Under the pieces are notes generated by a model that was not told the DNA's origin, made no database searches, and saw only the letters and a program-made list of their open reading frames with translations. A stretch of 64,000 nucleotides of DNA from an uncultured SAR116 cluster alpha proteobacterium (GTDB lineage Bacteria; Pseudomonadota; Alphaproteobacteria; Puniceispirillales; Marisalimonadaceae): the NCBI GenBank assembly GCA_902558885.1, contig CACEFQ010000001.1:186001-250000 (forward strand), in the 5' to 3' direction. The position numbers were made by a program, and so were the translations under genes. Shown in pieces: positions 17,099-27,100 of this stretch (position 1 is the stretch's first letter; each line of letters starts with the position of its first letter).

Positions 17099-18037
17099 TT
17101 ATTCAATAATTATTTTTGCACCCTGCATTCCTTTTTGTAACAACAAAGCATGTAATTTATCAACTTTTTCCACACTTGAAAACGGACCAGCCTTAACTTG
17201 GAACAGTGTCTTATTTAATTTATAAATTTTATATATTTTTACCTTATCAATATAAGATACTTTTTTTTTCATGATTTCTGCATTTTTGTTTGAACTAAAA
17301 GAAGCCAATTTTATAAAGATTTTATATTCTTTATTTAAATTTTTAAGATTATAGTTTATTTTTTTTGATACAATTTTTTGATTTTTAGTATCCTTAATTT
17401 TTACTTCATTTTTACTAGGAATTTTAATATTAGGTAATTCTGTTTCTTTTAAATCAGCTATTTCAGGAAAAGATCCTTGTTTAGCAAGTTTTTCTAAATA
17501 AAGGCTCTTCTCCCTTAAAATTTGCACCCTCACAAGACCCGTACCTTCTTTTTTTAAGTTTAATATATCAGCAGCTTTTGATGATAAATCTATAATTCTA
17601 TCATTAACAAAAGGACCTCGGTCATTTATTCTAAGTACTATTGACTTATTATTTTTTAAATTAGTTACTTTTACAGCACTAGGAAGAGGCAAAGTTTTGT
17701 GAGCAGCTGTAAGAGCAAATTGATTATATATTTCACCATTAGCAGTTAATTTACCATGAAACTTTGGTCCATACCATGATGCTATACCTGTTTTATTGTA
17801 ATAGAGATCTTTTTTGGGATAATAATATTTTCCACCTACATTATATTTTTTGCCAATCTTATAAATTGGTTTTTGTACTTTTTGTTTTTCTTCTTTTGGA
17901 ATTAAATATTTTTTTCCTAAATTAGCAGCAACCTCAATATTTGAAGTGCATCCTTGGATTAGAGTAAGAAAAATAATAAAAAATAAATTTTTAGATTTTA
18001 TATAAAAATAAAATAAATTATTTATTGTTGAATACAT
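17099..18037 (-). CDS. rlpA: RlpA-family septal ring lytic transglycosylase, lipoprotein with SPOR domain
   Basis: 312 residues. A hydrophobic leader ends in a lipobox (IQGC, cysteine near residue 29). The double-psi beta-barrel core is GIASWYGPKFHGKLTANGE through RINDRGPFVNDRIIDLS, containing the catalytic-type aspartate and HG. The C-terminal SPOR domain (about 235-312) should bind denuded glycan at the septum. It lies between mltB and the carboxypeptidase with one to five bases separating genes, forming a peptidoglycan-remodelling unit. Confidence 0.9.
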   Translation of the reverse strand: MYSTINNLFYFYIKSKNLFFIIFLTLIQGCTSNIEVAANLGKKYLIPKEEKQKVQKPIYKIGKKYNVGGKYYYPKKDLYYNKTGIASWYGPKFHGKLTANGEIYNQFALTAAHKTLPLPSAVKVTNLKNNKSIVLRINDRGPFVNDRIIDLSSKAADILNLKKEGTGLVRVQILREKSLYLEKLAKQGSFPEIADLKETELPNIKIPSKNEVKIKDTKNQKIVSKKINYNLKNLNKEYKIFIKLASFSSNKNAEIMKKKVSYIDKVKIYKIYKLNKTLFQVKAGPFSSVEKVDKLHALLLQKGMQGAKIIIE

Positions 18038-19012
18038 TTAATTATTTTCTTTTATAGAATCTGCCAAGGTTCCGACTGCTATAGCAAAATAATTAGATCG
18101 GTTCCAATTTAAAAGGGAATCAAAATTTTTATAAGCTAAATAACCATAATTTTTAAATCCATCAGGTATAATAAGTCTAGCTTTTAATTTAGCATTAGGT
18201 AATTTTTCTTTATTTGCTTTTAATATTCCCCTTAATGCCCAATAACTTAACAAATTATATTTTTTTTCATCTATTTTACTATTGTAATTTCCAACAAAAA
18301 CTTTTCTACCCCAGGTGATTTTATCAGACCACCCTACTCTTTTTAAATAATTTGCTGCTGATGCAAAAACGTCTGGTTTTGATGTCCATATATTTTTAGA
18401 TCCATCTTTATCCCAATCAGTAGCATAATTGATAAAACTAGATGGCATAAATTGACATTGCCCCATTGCACCAGCCCAGGAGCCAGTCATTTTATCAATA
18501 GTAATATGACCTCCATTTACAATTTTCAATGCATTTATTAATTCTTTTTTGAAATAATCATACCTTCTTCCATCATAAACTAACGTTGTTAAAGCTGAGA
18601 TAACAGAAAAGCCTCCAGTTAACCTTCCAAAATCAGTTTCAATACCCCACAAAGCTACTATAAATCGGGGTTGAACATGGTAATATTTTGATATTTGAGC
18701 AAGCAATTTTTTATTTTCTTTATATTTTTGATTTGCTTTTTTTATTCTAGTAGGTGTCACTACTCTCTTAAGATACTGATCAAGAGTTAATTTAAATTCC
18801 GGTTGTGATTTATCAAGTTCGACAACTCTCTTGATAAATTTAGTTTTATTTTTAAATTCATTTATTACTTTGCTAGAAATTCCTTTTTGTTCAGCCTCTT
18901 TTGATACTTGTAGCACAATCTCATTAAAATTAGCTTTTGCGAAACTTGAAACAGGGAATAAGAAAATAAGAAACATGAATAGTAAAAATCTAAAAAAACT
19001 TAAAATATTCAT
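18038..19012 (-). CDS. mltB: Lytic murein transglycosylase (MltB family)
   Basis: 324 residues; cleaves glycan strands to 1,6-anhydro ends in the periplasm. A signal peptide (ILSFFRFLLFMFLIFLFP, cleaved after SSFA) is followed by the lysozyme-like domain, with catalytic Glu in WGIETDFG and the MltB signatures SAGAMGQCQFMPSSF-type (here GAMGQCQFMPSSF) and DWDKDG. No lipobox cysteine is seen, so it may be soluble. A TTG at 19030 opens the frame, but AAAGGA seven bases before the ATG at 19012 fixes the start. It is the first gene of the leftward cell-wall group. Confidence 0.88.
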   Translation of the reverse strand: MNILSFFRFLLFMFLIFLFPVSSFAKANFNEIVLQVSKEAEQKGISSKVINEFKNKTKFIKRVVELDKSQPEFKLTLDQYLKRVVTPTRIKKANQKYKENKKLLAQISKYYHVQPRFIVALWGIETDFGRLTGGFSVISALTTLVYDGRRYDYFKKELINALKIVNGGHITIDKMTGSWAGAMGQCQFMPSSFINYATDWDKDGSKNIWTSKPDVFASAANYLKRVGWSDKITWGRKVFVGNYNSKIDEKKYNLLSYWALRGILKANKEKLPNAKLKARLIIPDGFKNYGYLAYKNFDSLLNWNRSNYFAIAVGTLADSIKENN

Positions 19013-19127
19013 AATTACATCCTTTAGCAAAAACAGCTTAATTAATAACTTATATTTTTAAAAGTTAAAAACTAATTATTGAAAAACTGATTATTAATTA
19101 TAATTATTATTATAAGAAAATAATAAC

Positions 19128-19156
19128 TTGCCTTCATCAATAACCTAGTTTAAAAA
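19128..19156 (+). promoter_or_regulatory. Probable promoter of tRNA-Ser
   Basis: TTGCCT at 19128-19133 and TAAAAA at 19151-19156 are 17 bases apart and end ten bases before the first base of the mature tRNA, as expected for a sigma-70-type tRNA promoter. The -10 element is a weak match. Confidence 0.35.
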
Positions 19157-19166
19157 ACGAAATCAT

Positions 19167-19256
19167 GGATGGGTGACTGAGCGGTTGAAAGTACCGGTCT
19201 TGAAAACCGGCGAAGGTGAAAGCCTTCCGTGGGTTCGAATCCCACCCCATCCGCCA
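19167..19256 (+). tRNA. tRNA-Ser (anticodon TGA)
   Basis: A 90-base class II tRNA. The acceptor GGATGGG (19167-19173) pairs with CCCATCC (19246-19252), followed by discriminator G and an encoded CCA. The anticodon stem CCGGT/ACCGG flanks the loop CTTGAAA, giving anticodon TGA at 19201-19203, which reads UCN serine codons. A long variable arm and the GGGTTCGAATCCC T arm are present. Accessory genes start 140 bases downstream, and no integrase or repeated 3' end was found. Confidence 0.97.
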
Positions 19257-19395
19257 TATACCTAAAATCTTCTAAATTTGATACATTATCTTCTACAAGG
19301 CATAGGTAATGATGCAGTATTTAAAGAGAATGACAGAAAATATTACTTTAAACTTAATCTTCAGATAAGAATATAAGAAGGATGGAATATTTTTA

Positions 19396-20064
19396 ATGTA
19401 TTATACCAAAATTTTAAATGGGATTAATGAAGGTGATCAAATTGGAGGACCATTTGATTTAGCATCCGTTTTGATAGATTCTATAAAAAATAATAATAAT
19501 TTTAATAAATTAGATACCAGTAAGAAGTACCTTCAGTGGTGGAAAAATGGACCCTTTGATACTGGGCCTACCTACGCTAGTGTATTTACCAAAATAGAAA
19601 ACGGAATGGGGTATGATGATGCTGTGTTTGAAACTCATAAACAATTTGATGGAAATACAGCAGGATGTGGCCCTGCTCAACGCGCATCCCCAATTGCAGG
19701 CTTTATGAACATTAAAACTAACAATTTAATTAAAGTGGCAAGGGATGAAGCGAAAATTACTCATTTTCATGATGATGCTGGAAATGGATCAGCTATTATA
19801 ATTATGTTGTGTAGGTTTCTCTTAGAAGGCAAGAGTCTTAATGAGGCTCAAGAAATTATATCTAAAGAAAACGAATTAAAACAAAGTTGGGATAAAGTTC
19901 AAAATGCTGAGTTAAAGCCAGATGGTTATGTATTTAATGTTATTTATTCAGCACTATATTTTATCAGAGCAAATAAATCTCTGAAAGATGCAATAAAATT
20001 TTCTGGCTCAGCTAATTATTGCTCTGTATTAGTTGGTGCTATAAAAGCCTGTATAACGAAATAA
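19396..20064 (+). CDS. Divergent ADP-ribosylglycohydrolase (DraG)-like protein lacking metal motifs
   Basis: 222 residues. The DraG fold is recognisable from GDQIGGP (residues 13-19, equivalent to GDAxGxP), YLQWWKNGPFDTGPTYASV, TAGCGPAQRASPIAG (canonical AGNGxLMRxxPxA), ARDEAKITHFHDDA (canonical A..lTHp.p.a) and a C-terminal SANYCSVLVGAIKA. The canonical TDDT segment after GDAxG is missing, and the final GGDTDT box has become GSANYCS, so both parts of the two-metal site are lost. It is also shorter than usual (about 270-350). It is probably not a classical ADP-ribosyl hydrolase; it may bind ligand or use a changed site. It is followed by the Nmad3-like gene. Confidence 0.65.
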   Translation: MYYTKILNGINEGDQIGGPFDLASVLIDSIKNNNNFNKLDTSKKYLQWWKNGPFDTGPTYASVFTKIENGMGYDDAVFETHKQFDGNTAGCGPAQRASPIAGFMNIKTNNLIKVARDEAKITHFHDDAGNGSAIIIMLCRFLLEGKSLNEAQEIISKENELKQSWDKVQNAELKPDGYVFNVIYSALYFIRANKSLKDAIKFSGSANYCSVLVGAIKACITK

Positions 20065-20165
20065 TTACTTTTAACATTCAATTATAAACTTATTTAAAAT
20101 CGACTTTATTTTATCCTAATGATAAAAAAACACATTATTTTAAAAGTTATTGTTATATTAAACTT

Positions 20166-21077
20166 ATGACAAAGATTATATTTAGTAGAAAAGGTTTTGA
20201 CAGTAGTAGTGGTGGAATGCCAAGTATAAAAAGAGGAGTAAACCTTATTAGCTTTCCCATACCTTTTAATAAGAATACCCTTACAACTTACAATCATCTT
20301 GGATTGGGTAAAGATATAAAAGAGTTGTCAAATGGAAAAATTAGCCCAACAGATACTTGTCATTTTGATCCAAACTTAAATTATGGAGAGTTTGGGCAGG
20401 TTGGAGCAGCTCAAACACATTTAGAAAATAATAACGTAAATATTGGTGATCTTTTTTTATTTTGGGGGTGGTTTAGAGAAACAGTTACAATTCACAAAAA
20501 GACAGTTTTCTCAAAAGAGGATCCTGGACATTATAGATTTTTTGGATGGTTACAAATTGGTAAGATTATAAATCTTGGAAATGATCCGAGTTGGTATTTA
20601 AAAACAAAACCAAATTCCATGTCTCATCCTCATACTATTGGGCATTGGAAAATAAATAATACTCTTTATTTGGCGAGTGAAAAGTTAAGTGTTTTTGGTA
20701 TAGATAGCTATTATGGTTTTGGTAAATTTAATGCATCGGATAAAACAAATTTAAGTCTAAATCCATCAATTAAAAAATCTATTTGGAAGTGTCCTAAATG
20801 GTTAAATCCTGTTCATGGAGGATGTGGTATGACCTATCATAAAGATAAAAAAAGATGGAAAACAGATACCGTTAATGTCGTTGGGAGAGGGCAGGAATTT
20901 ATTGCAGAACCCAAAAAAATAGAGGATTGTAAGAAATGGTTAAAAAATATTTTTAAAGATGCTAAAACAATTGAGGAAGTTGAGGAAGCTAAAAAACTTG
21001 CAGAGCAGATAAATAAAGAAGCTTTAAGAAGAGCGTATTTAAATAAAGACCAGTGGATAAAAGATACATTTCATTAG
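20166..21077 (+). CDS. Nucleotide modification associated domain 3 (Nmad3)-like protein
   Basis: 303 residues. The opening IIFSRKGFDSSSGGMPS, the LPIP-like SFPIPFN, the DPNLNYGEFGQVGAAQTHL segment and GDLFLFWGWFR match the Nmad3 type as I remember it, a family linked by gene context to nucleic-acid modification but with no proven activity. The conserved HFDP, FGW and PHTIGHW patches suggest a small-molecule or nucleic-acid pocket. The C-terminal 60 residues are lysine-rich and helical. It follows the DraG-like gene by 101 bases in the same direction. I am fairly sure of the family and have no basis for an enzymatic role. Confidence 0.6.
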   Translation: MTKIIFSRKGFDSSSGGMPSIKRGVNLISFPIPFNKNTLTTYNHLGLGKDIKELSNGKISPTDTCHFDPNLNYGEFGQVGAAQTHLENNNVNIGDLFLFWGWFRETVTIHKKTVFSKEDPGHYRFFGWLQIGKIINLGNDPSWYLKTKPNSMSHPHTIGHWKINNTLYLASEKLSVFGIDSYYGFGKFNASDKTNLSLNPSIKKSIWKCPKWLNPVHGGCGMTYHKDKKRWKTDTVNVVGRGQEFIAEPKKIEDCKKWLKNIFKDAKTIEEVEEAKKLAEQINKEALRRAYLNKDQWIKDTFH

Positions 21078-21110
21078 TTAAATTTTAATAAGGGTAAAAA
21101 GGAATAATTT

Positions 21111-21149
21111 AATGAAAATTTTTAATTCGTTTTTATATAAATTTTCATT
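21111..21149. terminator. Bidirectional hairpin between convergent genes
   Basis: AATGAAAATTT (21111-21121) and its exact inverse AAATTTTCATT (21139-21149) form an 11-bp stem with a 17-base T-rich loop. It lies between the convergent Nmad3-like and hydrolase genes and overlaps the last codons of the hydrolase. The stem is all A/T except for one G/C pair, so terminator strength is uncertain. Confidence 0.4.
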
Positions 21150-22056
21150 GATTAAATAATTTCTTACAAAATCTACCTATACTAATTATTGCATCCTCTG
21201 CATCTTTTAATATGTGTGCATTACTATGCCATCCATGAAACATATTTTCCCAAATTTCTATTTTTGCATTTACATTTGCTATTTTTGCTTTCTCATAAAA
21301 ACGCCTGCTGTCATCTAACATTGTTTCAGCAGAACCAACTTGAATTAACATATCTGGCAATCCCGATAATTCACCAATAATAGGAGATGCTAAATGAGAC
21401 ATATTATTAAAGTCAGGAAAGTATAGATTTGCAAATCTATCAAGATATTGTTTACTAATTATAGGATCAATTTTTTCATTTGTTACCATTGTTTTTCCAG
21501 TTTGGGAAAGATCAGTCCAAGGGCTTAAAGCTACAGCTCCTAATGGTTGACAAATATTGTTTTCTTTAATTTTCAATAATAACGCTAAACATAATCCACC
21601 ACCGGCAGATTGTCCGCTAACAATTATGTGTTCAGGGCTTATTCCCTCATTAATAAGCCATTCATAAGCGGAATATGTATCATCAATAGCTGCTGGAAAA
21701 GGATGCTCTGGAGCTAATCTGTAGTTGATTGATAAACATTTGACTTTTGCTTCTGCAGAAATTCTTGCTACTGTTGCTCTTGTAGCAGCTATTGATCCCC
21801 TATAATAACCACCACCATGCATGAACATGAATATCCTATTTTCATTTACCTCTCCACACATGATCCATTCTGCATTAACATTTCCAGCAACGACAGTTTT
21901 GTAATTTGTATTTTCAGGAAGTGGGATTAAAGATCCAGCAGTTTCTGTTTCTTTTCGAAGTTGATCAATAGTTTTATTTTCAGTGTAAAGGTTTTTTTTT
22001 TTGCTTCTATAATATTTTTGAGTACTTTTTTCTTGTCCATTTTGCAATTGCCCCAT
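21145..22056 (-). CDS. Alpha/beta hydrolase, hormone-sensitive lipase (HSL/family IV esterase) type
   Basis: 303 residues. The oxyanion-hole motif is MHGGGYYRGS, the nucleophile serine is in VSGQSAGGGL, the acid lies near QVGSAETMLDDS, and the histidine is in ENMFHGWHS, completing the triad. It lacks a signal peptide, so it is cytoplasmic. Such enzymes cleave short-chain esters or lactones; the natural substrate is unknown. It is encoded 24 bases after the DSD1-family enzyme in the same direction, suggesting a two-gene unit. Confidence 0.87.
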   Translation of the reverse strand: MGQLQNGQEKSTQKYYRSKKKNLYTENKTIDQLRKETETAGSLIPLPENTNYKTVVAGNVNAEWIMCGEVNENRIFMFMHGGGYYRGSIAATRATVARISAEAKVKCLSINYRLAPEHPFPAAIDDTYSAYEWLINEGISPEHIIVSGQSAGGGLCLALLLKIKENNICQPLGAVALSPWTDLSQTGKTMVTNEKIDPIISKQYLDRFANLYFPDFNNMSHLASPIIGELSGLPDMLIQVGSAETMLDDSRRFYEKAKIANVNAKIEIWENMFHGWHSNAHILKDAEDAIISIGRFCKKLFNQ

Positions 22057-22079
22057 AATATTATCATTTAATTCATAAA

Positions 22080-23216
22080 TTAAAAACTAAACCCTCTTGC
22101 AGAAACAGGCCATAAATCAATTACTTTTGTGTTTCTAACAACCACATACCAATCATGTAAATTACAAGTTGGGTCGCAATGCCCAGGAATTAAACGAATT
22201 TTATCATTAATTTTAAGAATATTATCAGGGTCAGCTATTATTCCATGCTCATCAGAGCATTTTATATATTCTAAATCTGAGTTTATTGTTTTTGGCAAGC
22301 CACTATCAACTGCTATTGATTTTAACCCTGCATCCACTACAGCGTGTTTTTGTAATGCTTTTGACATTACCCCAGTAAGAATGAATAAAGAATTTTCAAA
22401 ATTACTAGAATTATTTAATTTTCTATCATGTTTTAAAGATGAATAATGAGCATCCATAAAAGCATATGAACCTACTTGTATTTCATCATATACTTCTTCA
22501 TAAACTTCTAAATCAAAACAACCAGTACCTACACCAGTAATAAAGGGTGAATACTTTATGAAATTACTTTTTAATTCTCTAATTTTTTTGCAGGTTTTTT
22601 TAACTTCTTTTTGTCTTATTTTATGATCTTCAATATGCTGAATAGAACCATTGTAAGCTTGAAAACCAATAAAATTTAAGTTGGCCATCTTTTTGATGGT
22701 TTCAATCAATTGATTTATTTCATTAAATGACTTTATGCCACATCTATTTGCACCACAATCGTATTCAATATAAATATCAATTTCTGAATTATTTCTTTCA
22801 GCTGTTTTTTGTATGTTAATGATATTTTCTTTATTATCTACGCAACAACCTATCTTTAATTTTTTAGATGCTATTTTAGCTAGTCTTTCTAATTTAAACG
22901 CATCAGTTATTTGATTGGTTATTAAAATATCTTTTATACCAGCTCTAACAAATATCTCTGCTTCACTAATTTTTTGGCAACAGATTCCATGCGCTCCACC
23001 GTTATTAATTTGGTATTTAGCAACATCTATTGATTTGTGCATTTTGGCATGAGGCCTCAATTTTACATTATTATTGAGAACAAATTCTCTCATTTTGTTT
23101 ATGTTATTCTCAAATATATTATAATCAACAATTAATGAAGGAGTTTGAATTTCATTAACATCCATTCCAACTTTAGCAGGAATATTAAAACCCACCTCAA
23201 ACGCTTCTAAATTCAT
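22080..23216 (-). CDS. DSD1-family PLP enzyme, resembles beta-hydroxyaspartate / D-threonine aldolase
   Basis: A 378-residue fold-type III PLP enzyme. The PLP lysine is in [10 protein letters not shown] (near residue 58), and the metal ligands His and Cys are in [12 protein letters not shown] near the C-terminus. The N-terminus ([14 protein letters not shown], then [10 protein letters not shown] and [15 protein letters not shown]) closely resembles the D-3-hydroxyaspartate/BhcC aldolases that split beta-hydroxyaspartate to glycine and glyoxylate. However, the other bhc genes are not in the window, so D-threonine aldolase or a related activity is equally possible. It is the first gene of a leftward pair with the esterase. 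Confidence 0.75.
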   Translation of the reverse strand: MNLEAFEVGFNIPAKVGMDVNEIQTPSLIVDYNIFENNINKMREFVLNNNVKLRPHAKMHKSIDVAKYQINNGGAHGICCQKISEAEIFVRAGIKDILITNQITDAFKLERLAKIASKKLKIGCCVDNKENIINIQKTAERNNSEIDIYIEYDCGANRCGIKSFNEINQLIETIKKMANLNFIGFQAYNGSIQHIEDHKIRQKEVKKTCKKIRELKSNFIKYSPFITGVGTGCFDLEVYEEVYDEIQVGSYAFMDAHYSSLKHDRKLNNSSNFENSLFILTGVMSKALQKHAVVDAGLKSIAVDSGLPKTINSDLEYIKCSDEHGIIADPDNILKINDKIRLIPGHCDPTCNLHDWYVVVRNTKVIDLWPVSARGFSF

Positions 23217-23313
23217 TAAAAAAACCTATATTAAATCTTACAAAACTAGTATAATTGAATTATTAATATTATGTATATATTATAATTTTTTTTTAACAAA
23301 GTTTGGATTTAAA

Positions 23314-23754
23314 ATGAAATTTTTACACACTATGATTAGAGTTACAAATATTGAAGAATCTTTAGATTTTTATTGCAACAAACTAGGTCTTGTTGAGATT
23401 AGAAGAAAAGAAGTTCCAGAAGGAAAATTTACGCTTATCTTTCTCGCGGCACCGGAAGACGAAGACAATGCAATAAAAACCAGATCACCTGAAATAGAAT
23501 TAACCTATAATTGGGACTCAGAAGAGTATGGAAGCGGTAGAAATTTTGGACATCTTGCTCTGTCTGTTAAAAATATTTATGAAACATGCCAGAAATTAAT
23601 GGATGCTGGAGTAACGATCAATAGACCACCGAGAGAAGGAAGAATGGCATTTATAAAATCTCCAGATAATATTTCAATTGAATTGCTTCAGCAAGGTGAT
23701 AATCTTGAAATTAAAGAACCTTGGTCAAGTATGAAAAATATTGGAACCTGGTAA
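23314..23754 (+). CDS. gloA: Lactoylglutathione lyase (glyoxalase I), VOC family
   Basis: 146 residues; converts the methylglyoxal-glutathione hemithioacetal to lactoylglutathione. The four metal ligands expected in glyoxalase I are seen: His5 (FLHTMIRV), Glu in PEIELTYNW, His in FGHLALSV and Glu in SIELLQ. RNFGHLA and [11 protein letters not shown] are typical. The gene stands alone between divergent neighbours. Confidence 0.88.
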   Translation: MKFLHTMIRVTNIEESLDFYCNKLGLVEIRRKEVPEGKFTLIFLAAPEDEDNAIKTRSPEIELTYNWDSEEYGSGRNFGHLALSVKNIYETCQKLMDAGVTINRPPREGRMAFIKSPDNISIELLQQGDNLEIKEPWSSMKNIGTW

Positions 23755-23774
23755 TTTTCTCTAATTGAGAAATT
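23753..23774 (+). terminator. Weak hairpin after gloA
   Basis: AATTTTCTC followed by TAATT and GAGAAATT can fold into a stem whose inner six pairs (TTTCTC/GAGAAA) are uninterrupted, starting at the gloA stop. No clean T run follows, so this is at best a weak terminator. Confidence 0.3.
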
Positions 23775-23830
23775 ATACTCTTCTATTTCTAAAAAAATAT
23801 TTTAAGTGTATTTAATAATTTGAGGTCATT

Positions 23831-24115
23831 ATGTATAAAAATATAATTTTAATTTTTAGTTTATTATTCTTATCTAGCTGTAATAAGCATTCTAATGTTA
23901 TTGAACATATACCAAATAATAATAATAATTTCGCATATCAAGAAAAACCATTTGAGCTGAAATGGAAAATTGAAAAAAATTCTATTACAAATATTCCTGT
24001 AGAAATTCAGAAAAAAATTAAATATGTATGTAAAAACCATAATAGTTTTGTTTTAATTAAAATAAAAACTTTTGAAGATGATACTGCATTAGGTACATTT
24101 GATTGCAGGATGTAA
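23831..24115 (+). CDS. Small lipoprotein of unknown function
   Basis: 94 residues. A short hydrophobic leader ends in the lipobox FLSSC (cysteine at residue 17), so the protein should be lipidated. The mature part has an asparagine-rich linker and two further cysteines (YVCKNH and the C-terminal FDCRM) that could form a disulfide. GAGG precedes the ATG by six bases. It stops one base before the mfd stop codon on the other strand. I do not recognise a family. Confidence 0.65.
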   Translation: MYKNIILIFSLLFLSSCNKHSNVIEHIPNNNNNFAYQEKPFELKWKIEKNSITNIPVEIQKKIKYVCKNHNSFVLIKIKTFEDDTALGTFDCRM

Positions 24116-27100
24116 CTAAGATTTTAAATTTTCTAGCTTATCTATAAACATTAAGGCATGTTCAATTTTTTCTTCTCTATTCTTTAACTGTTTCTCGATA
24201 AAAAGCTTTTGATCAGGTCTAACTTTTATTTGTCCAGATGTTTTATTAATCCAATCCAATAGCTTATCTGAATCTTTAAAATAATTATTTTTAAAACCTA
24301 ATAAAATACCTTTAGGGCCCACATCTATAAAACTAATATTATTTTTTAAGCATTTGTTTTTAATGACTAATGTTTGAAGTAGATTATTAACTTCTACAGG
24401 AGGAGGTCCAAATCTATCAAATAATTCTTCATTAAATTCATTTATCTCATCTCTATTTCTTAAGTCACCTGCTTTTCTGTATAATGCCATTCTAGTTGAT
24501 AGGTCATATACATAAGTATCTGGAATAAGTACAGGCAAGCCTAATGATATTGAAGGAGACCAAACTTCTTCTAATGGTGCTTCTTTATTTTTATAAGAGT
24601 AAACAGCATCCCTAAGCATATCTTGATACAACTCAACTCCCACTTCTTTAATTTGACCTGACTGTTCGTCACCGAGCAAATTTCCAGCTCCTCTTATATC
24701 CATGTCATAGCTGGCGAGTGAAAAACCAGCTCCTAAATTATCAAGGGTTTTAATAACATCTAATCTTTGTTGAGAGTTTTTGTTTAAAACTTTCCCTGGT
24801 TCGACTGTGAAATAAGCATATGCTCTTTTTTTACCTCGACCAATACGACCTCTTAATTGATAAAGTTGAGAAAGACCAAACATGTCAGATTTATAAATTA
24901 TCATTGTGTTAGCATTAGGAATATCAATGCCAGATTCAATTATATTTGTAGAAATTAATACATCAGATTTACCATTCGCAAATGAGTTAATTGAATCATC
25001 TAATTCATTTATTTTCATTTGACCATGAGCAATTTTTATAGATAAATTAGGTTTCATTTGTTTTATTCTTTCAAACAAAGCATCTATATCTTTTACCCTT
25101 GGGCAAACAATGAATGTCTGTCCTCCTCTATTTTTTTCACGATTTAAAGCGTCTAATAAAACAACTTTATCCCATTCAAAAACAAAAGTACGAATTGCTA
25201 ATCTGTCTACAGGTGGAGTGCTAATCAAGCTCAATTGCTTTAGTCCAGATAACGATAATTGAAGCGTTCTTGGAATTGGTGTTGCAGTCAGAGTCAATAC
25301 ATGAATATTGCCTTGTAATTCTTTTATTTTTTCTTTTTGAGCGACTCCAAAATGTTGCTCTTCGTCAACAATTAACAGTCCTAAATTGTTGAAATCAATA
25401 TCATTAGAAAGTAAAGCATGTGTACCAACAATAATATTTATATCACCAGAGTTAAGATCATTTTTAATAATCTTTCTTTTGCTTGCTTTAGTCATTCTCG
25501 ATAATGAAGAAACTTTAAGTGAAGAACTTTTAAATCTTTCATAAAAACTTTTATAATGTTGTTTTACTAAAATTGTTGTTGGAGCCACCAATGCCACTTG
25601 ATAGCCAGCATTTGCTACAATAAAAGAAGCTCTTAATGCCACTTCAGTTTTACCAAAACCAACATCACCACAAATAAGCCTGTCCATAAGTTTTCCTGCT
25701 TCAAGATCAGACATTACATCTTTAATTGCTGAATCTTGGTCATCAGTAAGCTGAAAAGGAAAACTATTAGAAAATTTATCGTAATCATCTGTAATTAATA
25801 ACTTTTCTGTATTTATAATTTCTCTTTGAGCTGCAACTCTAATTAATTTTTCAGCCATATCTTTAATTCTTTTTTTTATATTTGCTTTTCTATTCTGCCA
25901 ATTTGACGTACCCAACTTATCTAAATTTCTAATAATACCTGCATCACCTACACGGCTTAATAAATTCATATTCTCTACAGGAAGAAATAATTTGTCACCA
26001 TCTTGATATAATAGTTTCAAACAATCATGATCTACTCCATTTGTTGATATTTTCTCTAATCCATCATACGACCCAATTCCATGATCAATATGAGCTACCA
26101 GGTCACCAACATTTATTGAGTTTACATCTTTAAGAAAGTTCTCAGTTTTCTTTCTCCATGATTTTCTTTTATTTTCTGGAAATCCAAAAATATCACGTGT
26201 GAATATGATGAAATGATTATTTAATTCAAAACTCTCCAAATATGGAGAATATGAAAAATTCAAATTTAATAAATTTTTACTGTTAACTAGCTCTTTAAGT
26301 TCAATTAATTCAAATGTAATTTTACTTTTATTTAAATCTTCTTCAAAAAAACTGACTAAATTATTTATCTTATTTTCATCTTCTGTAATAATTATAATTT
26401 TTTTGTGTTTCTTAATATTATTTATACAAAATTGGACAAAGTTATTAATTTTATTAATTTTTTCAGAATTAATAAAATTAGGAATTATTAAAGGTTTAGA
26501 AGAAAGATTTATTTCATTTTGATTAGTGATATTAGGTCTGTCATATTCATTTAATCGAATATTATTAAAGCTTTTCATATTATCTAAAATATTACCTTTT
26601 GAGATATATAATTCTTCAGTTTCAAACGCATTATAATCAGTATTTTCGTCTTTTCTTTCATTACTAAAATTATTTATTTCTAACTGTCTTTCTTGAATTA
26701 GATTTTCAAAATTTTTGGTAAGTAAAAATGTAATTTCATGTTCAAGTTGCAAATAATCAAAAATTGAACTTAATTGTTTTTTATGAAATAATGGTAAAAA
26801 GTGTTCTATACCGTTAAACTTAATACCAGCAGATATGTTTTCATAAAATAAACTATTTATACCTGCAGCTCCGTTTTTAGTCCTAAATCTCTTTCTGAAA
26901 TTCTCTATATTTTTTTCATTCAATATAAATTCATTTGAAGTATAAATATTAAAATTACTTATTTTATCCTTAGATCTTTGTGTAAGAGGATCCATCGTTT
27001 TGATTGATTCAATGTTTTCACCTATAAAATCAATTCTAAAAGCACTTTGGTTACCAACAGGAAAAACGTCTAATATACTTCCTCGTATACTAAATTCACC

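Noticed and set aside
19257-19395. Integrase remnant or attachment-site duplication after tRNA-Ser
   Set aside because: The bases after the tRNA contain no recognisable integrase fragment, and I saw no second copy of the tRNA 3' end between 19257 and 24116.
20106-20297. Minus-strand open frame overlapping the start of the Nmad3-like gene
   Set aside because: Overlaps the conserved N-terminus of the real gene, has no ribosome-binding site and no recognisable domain.
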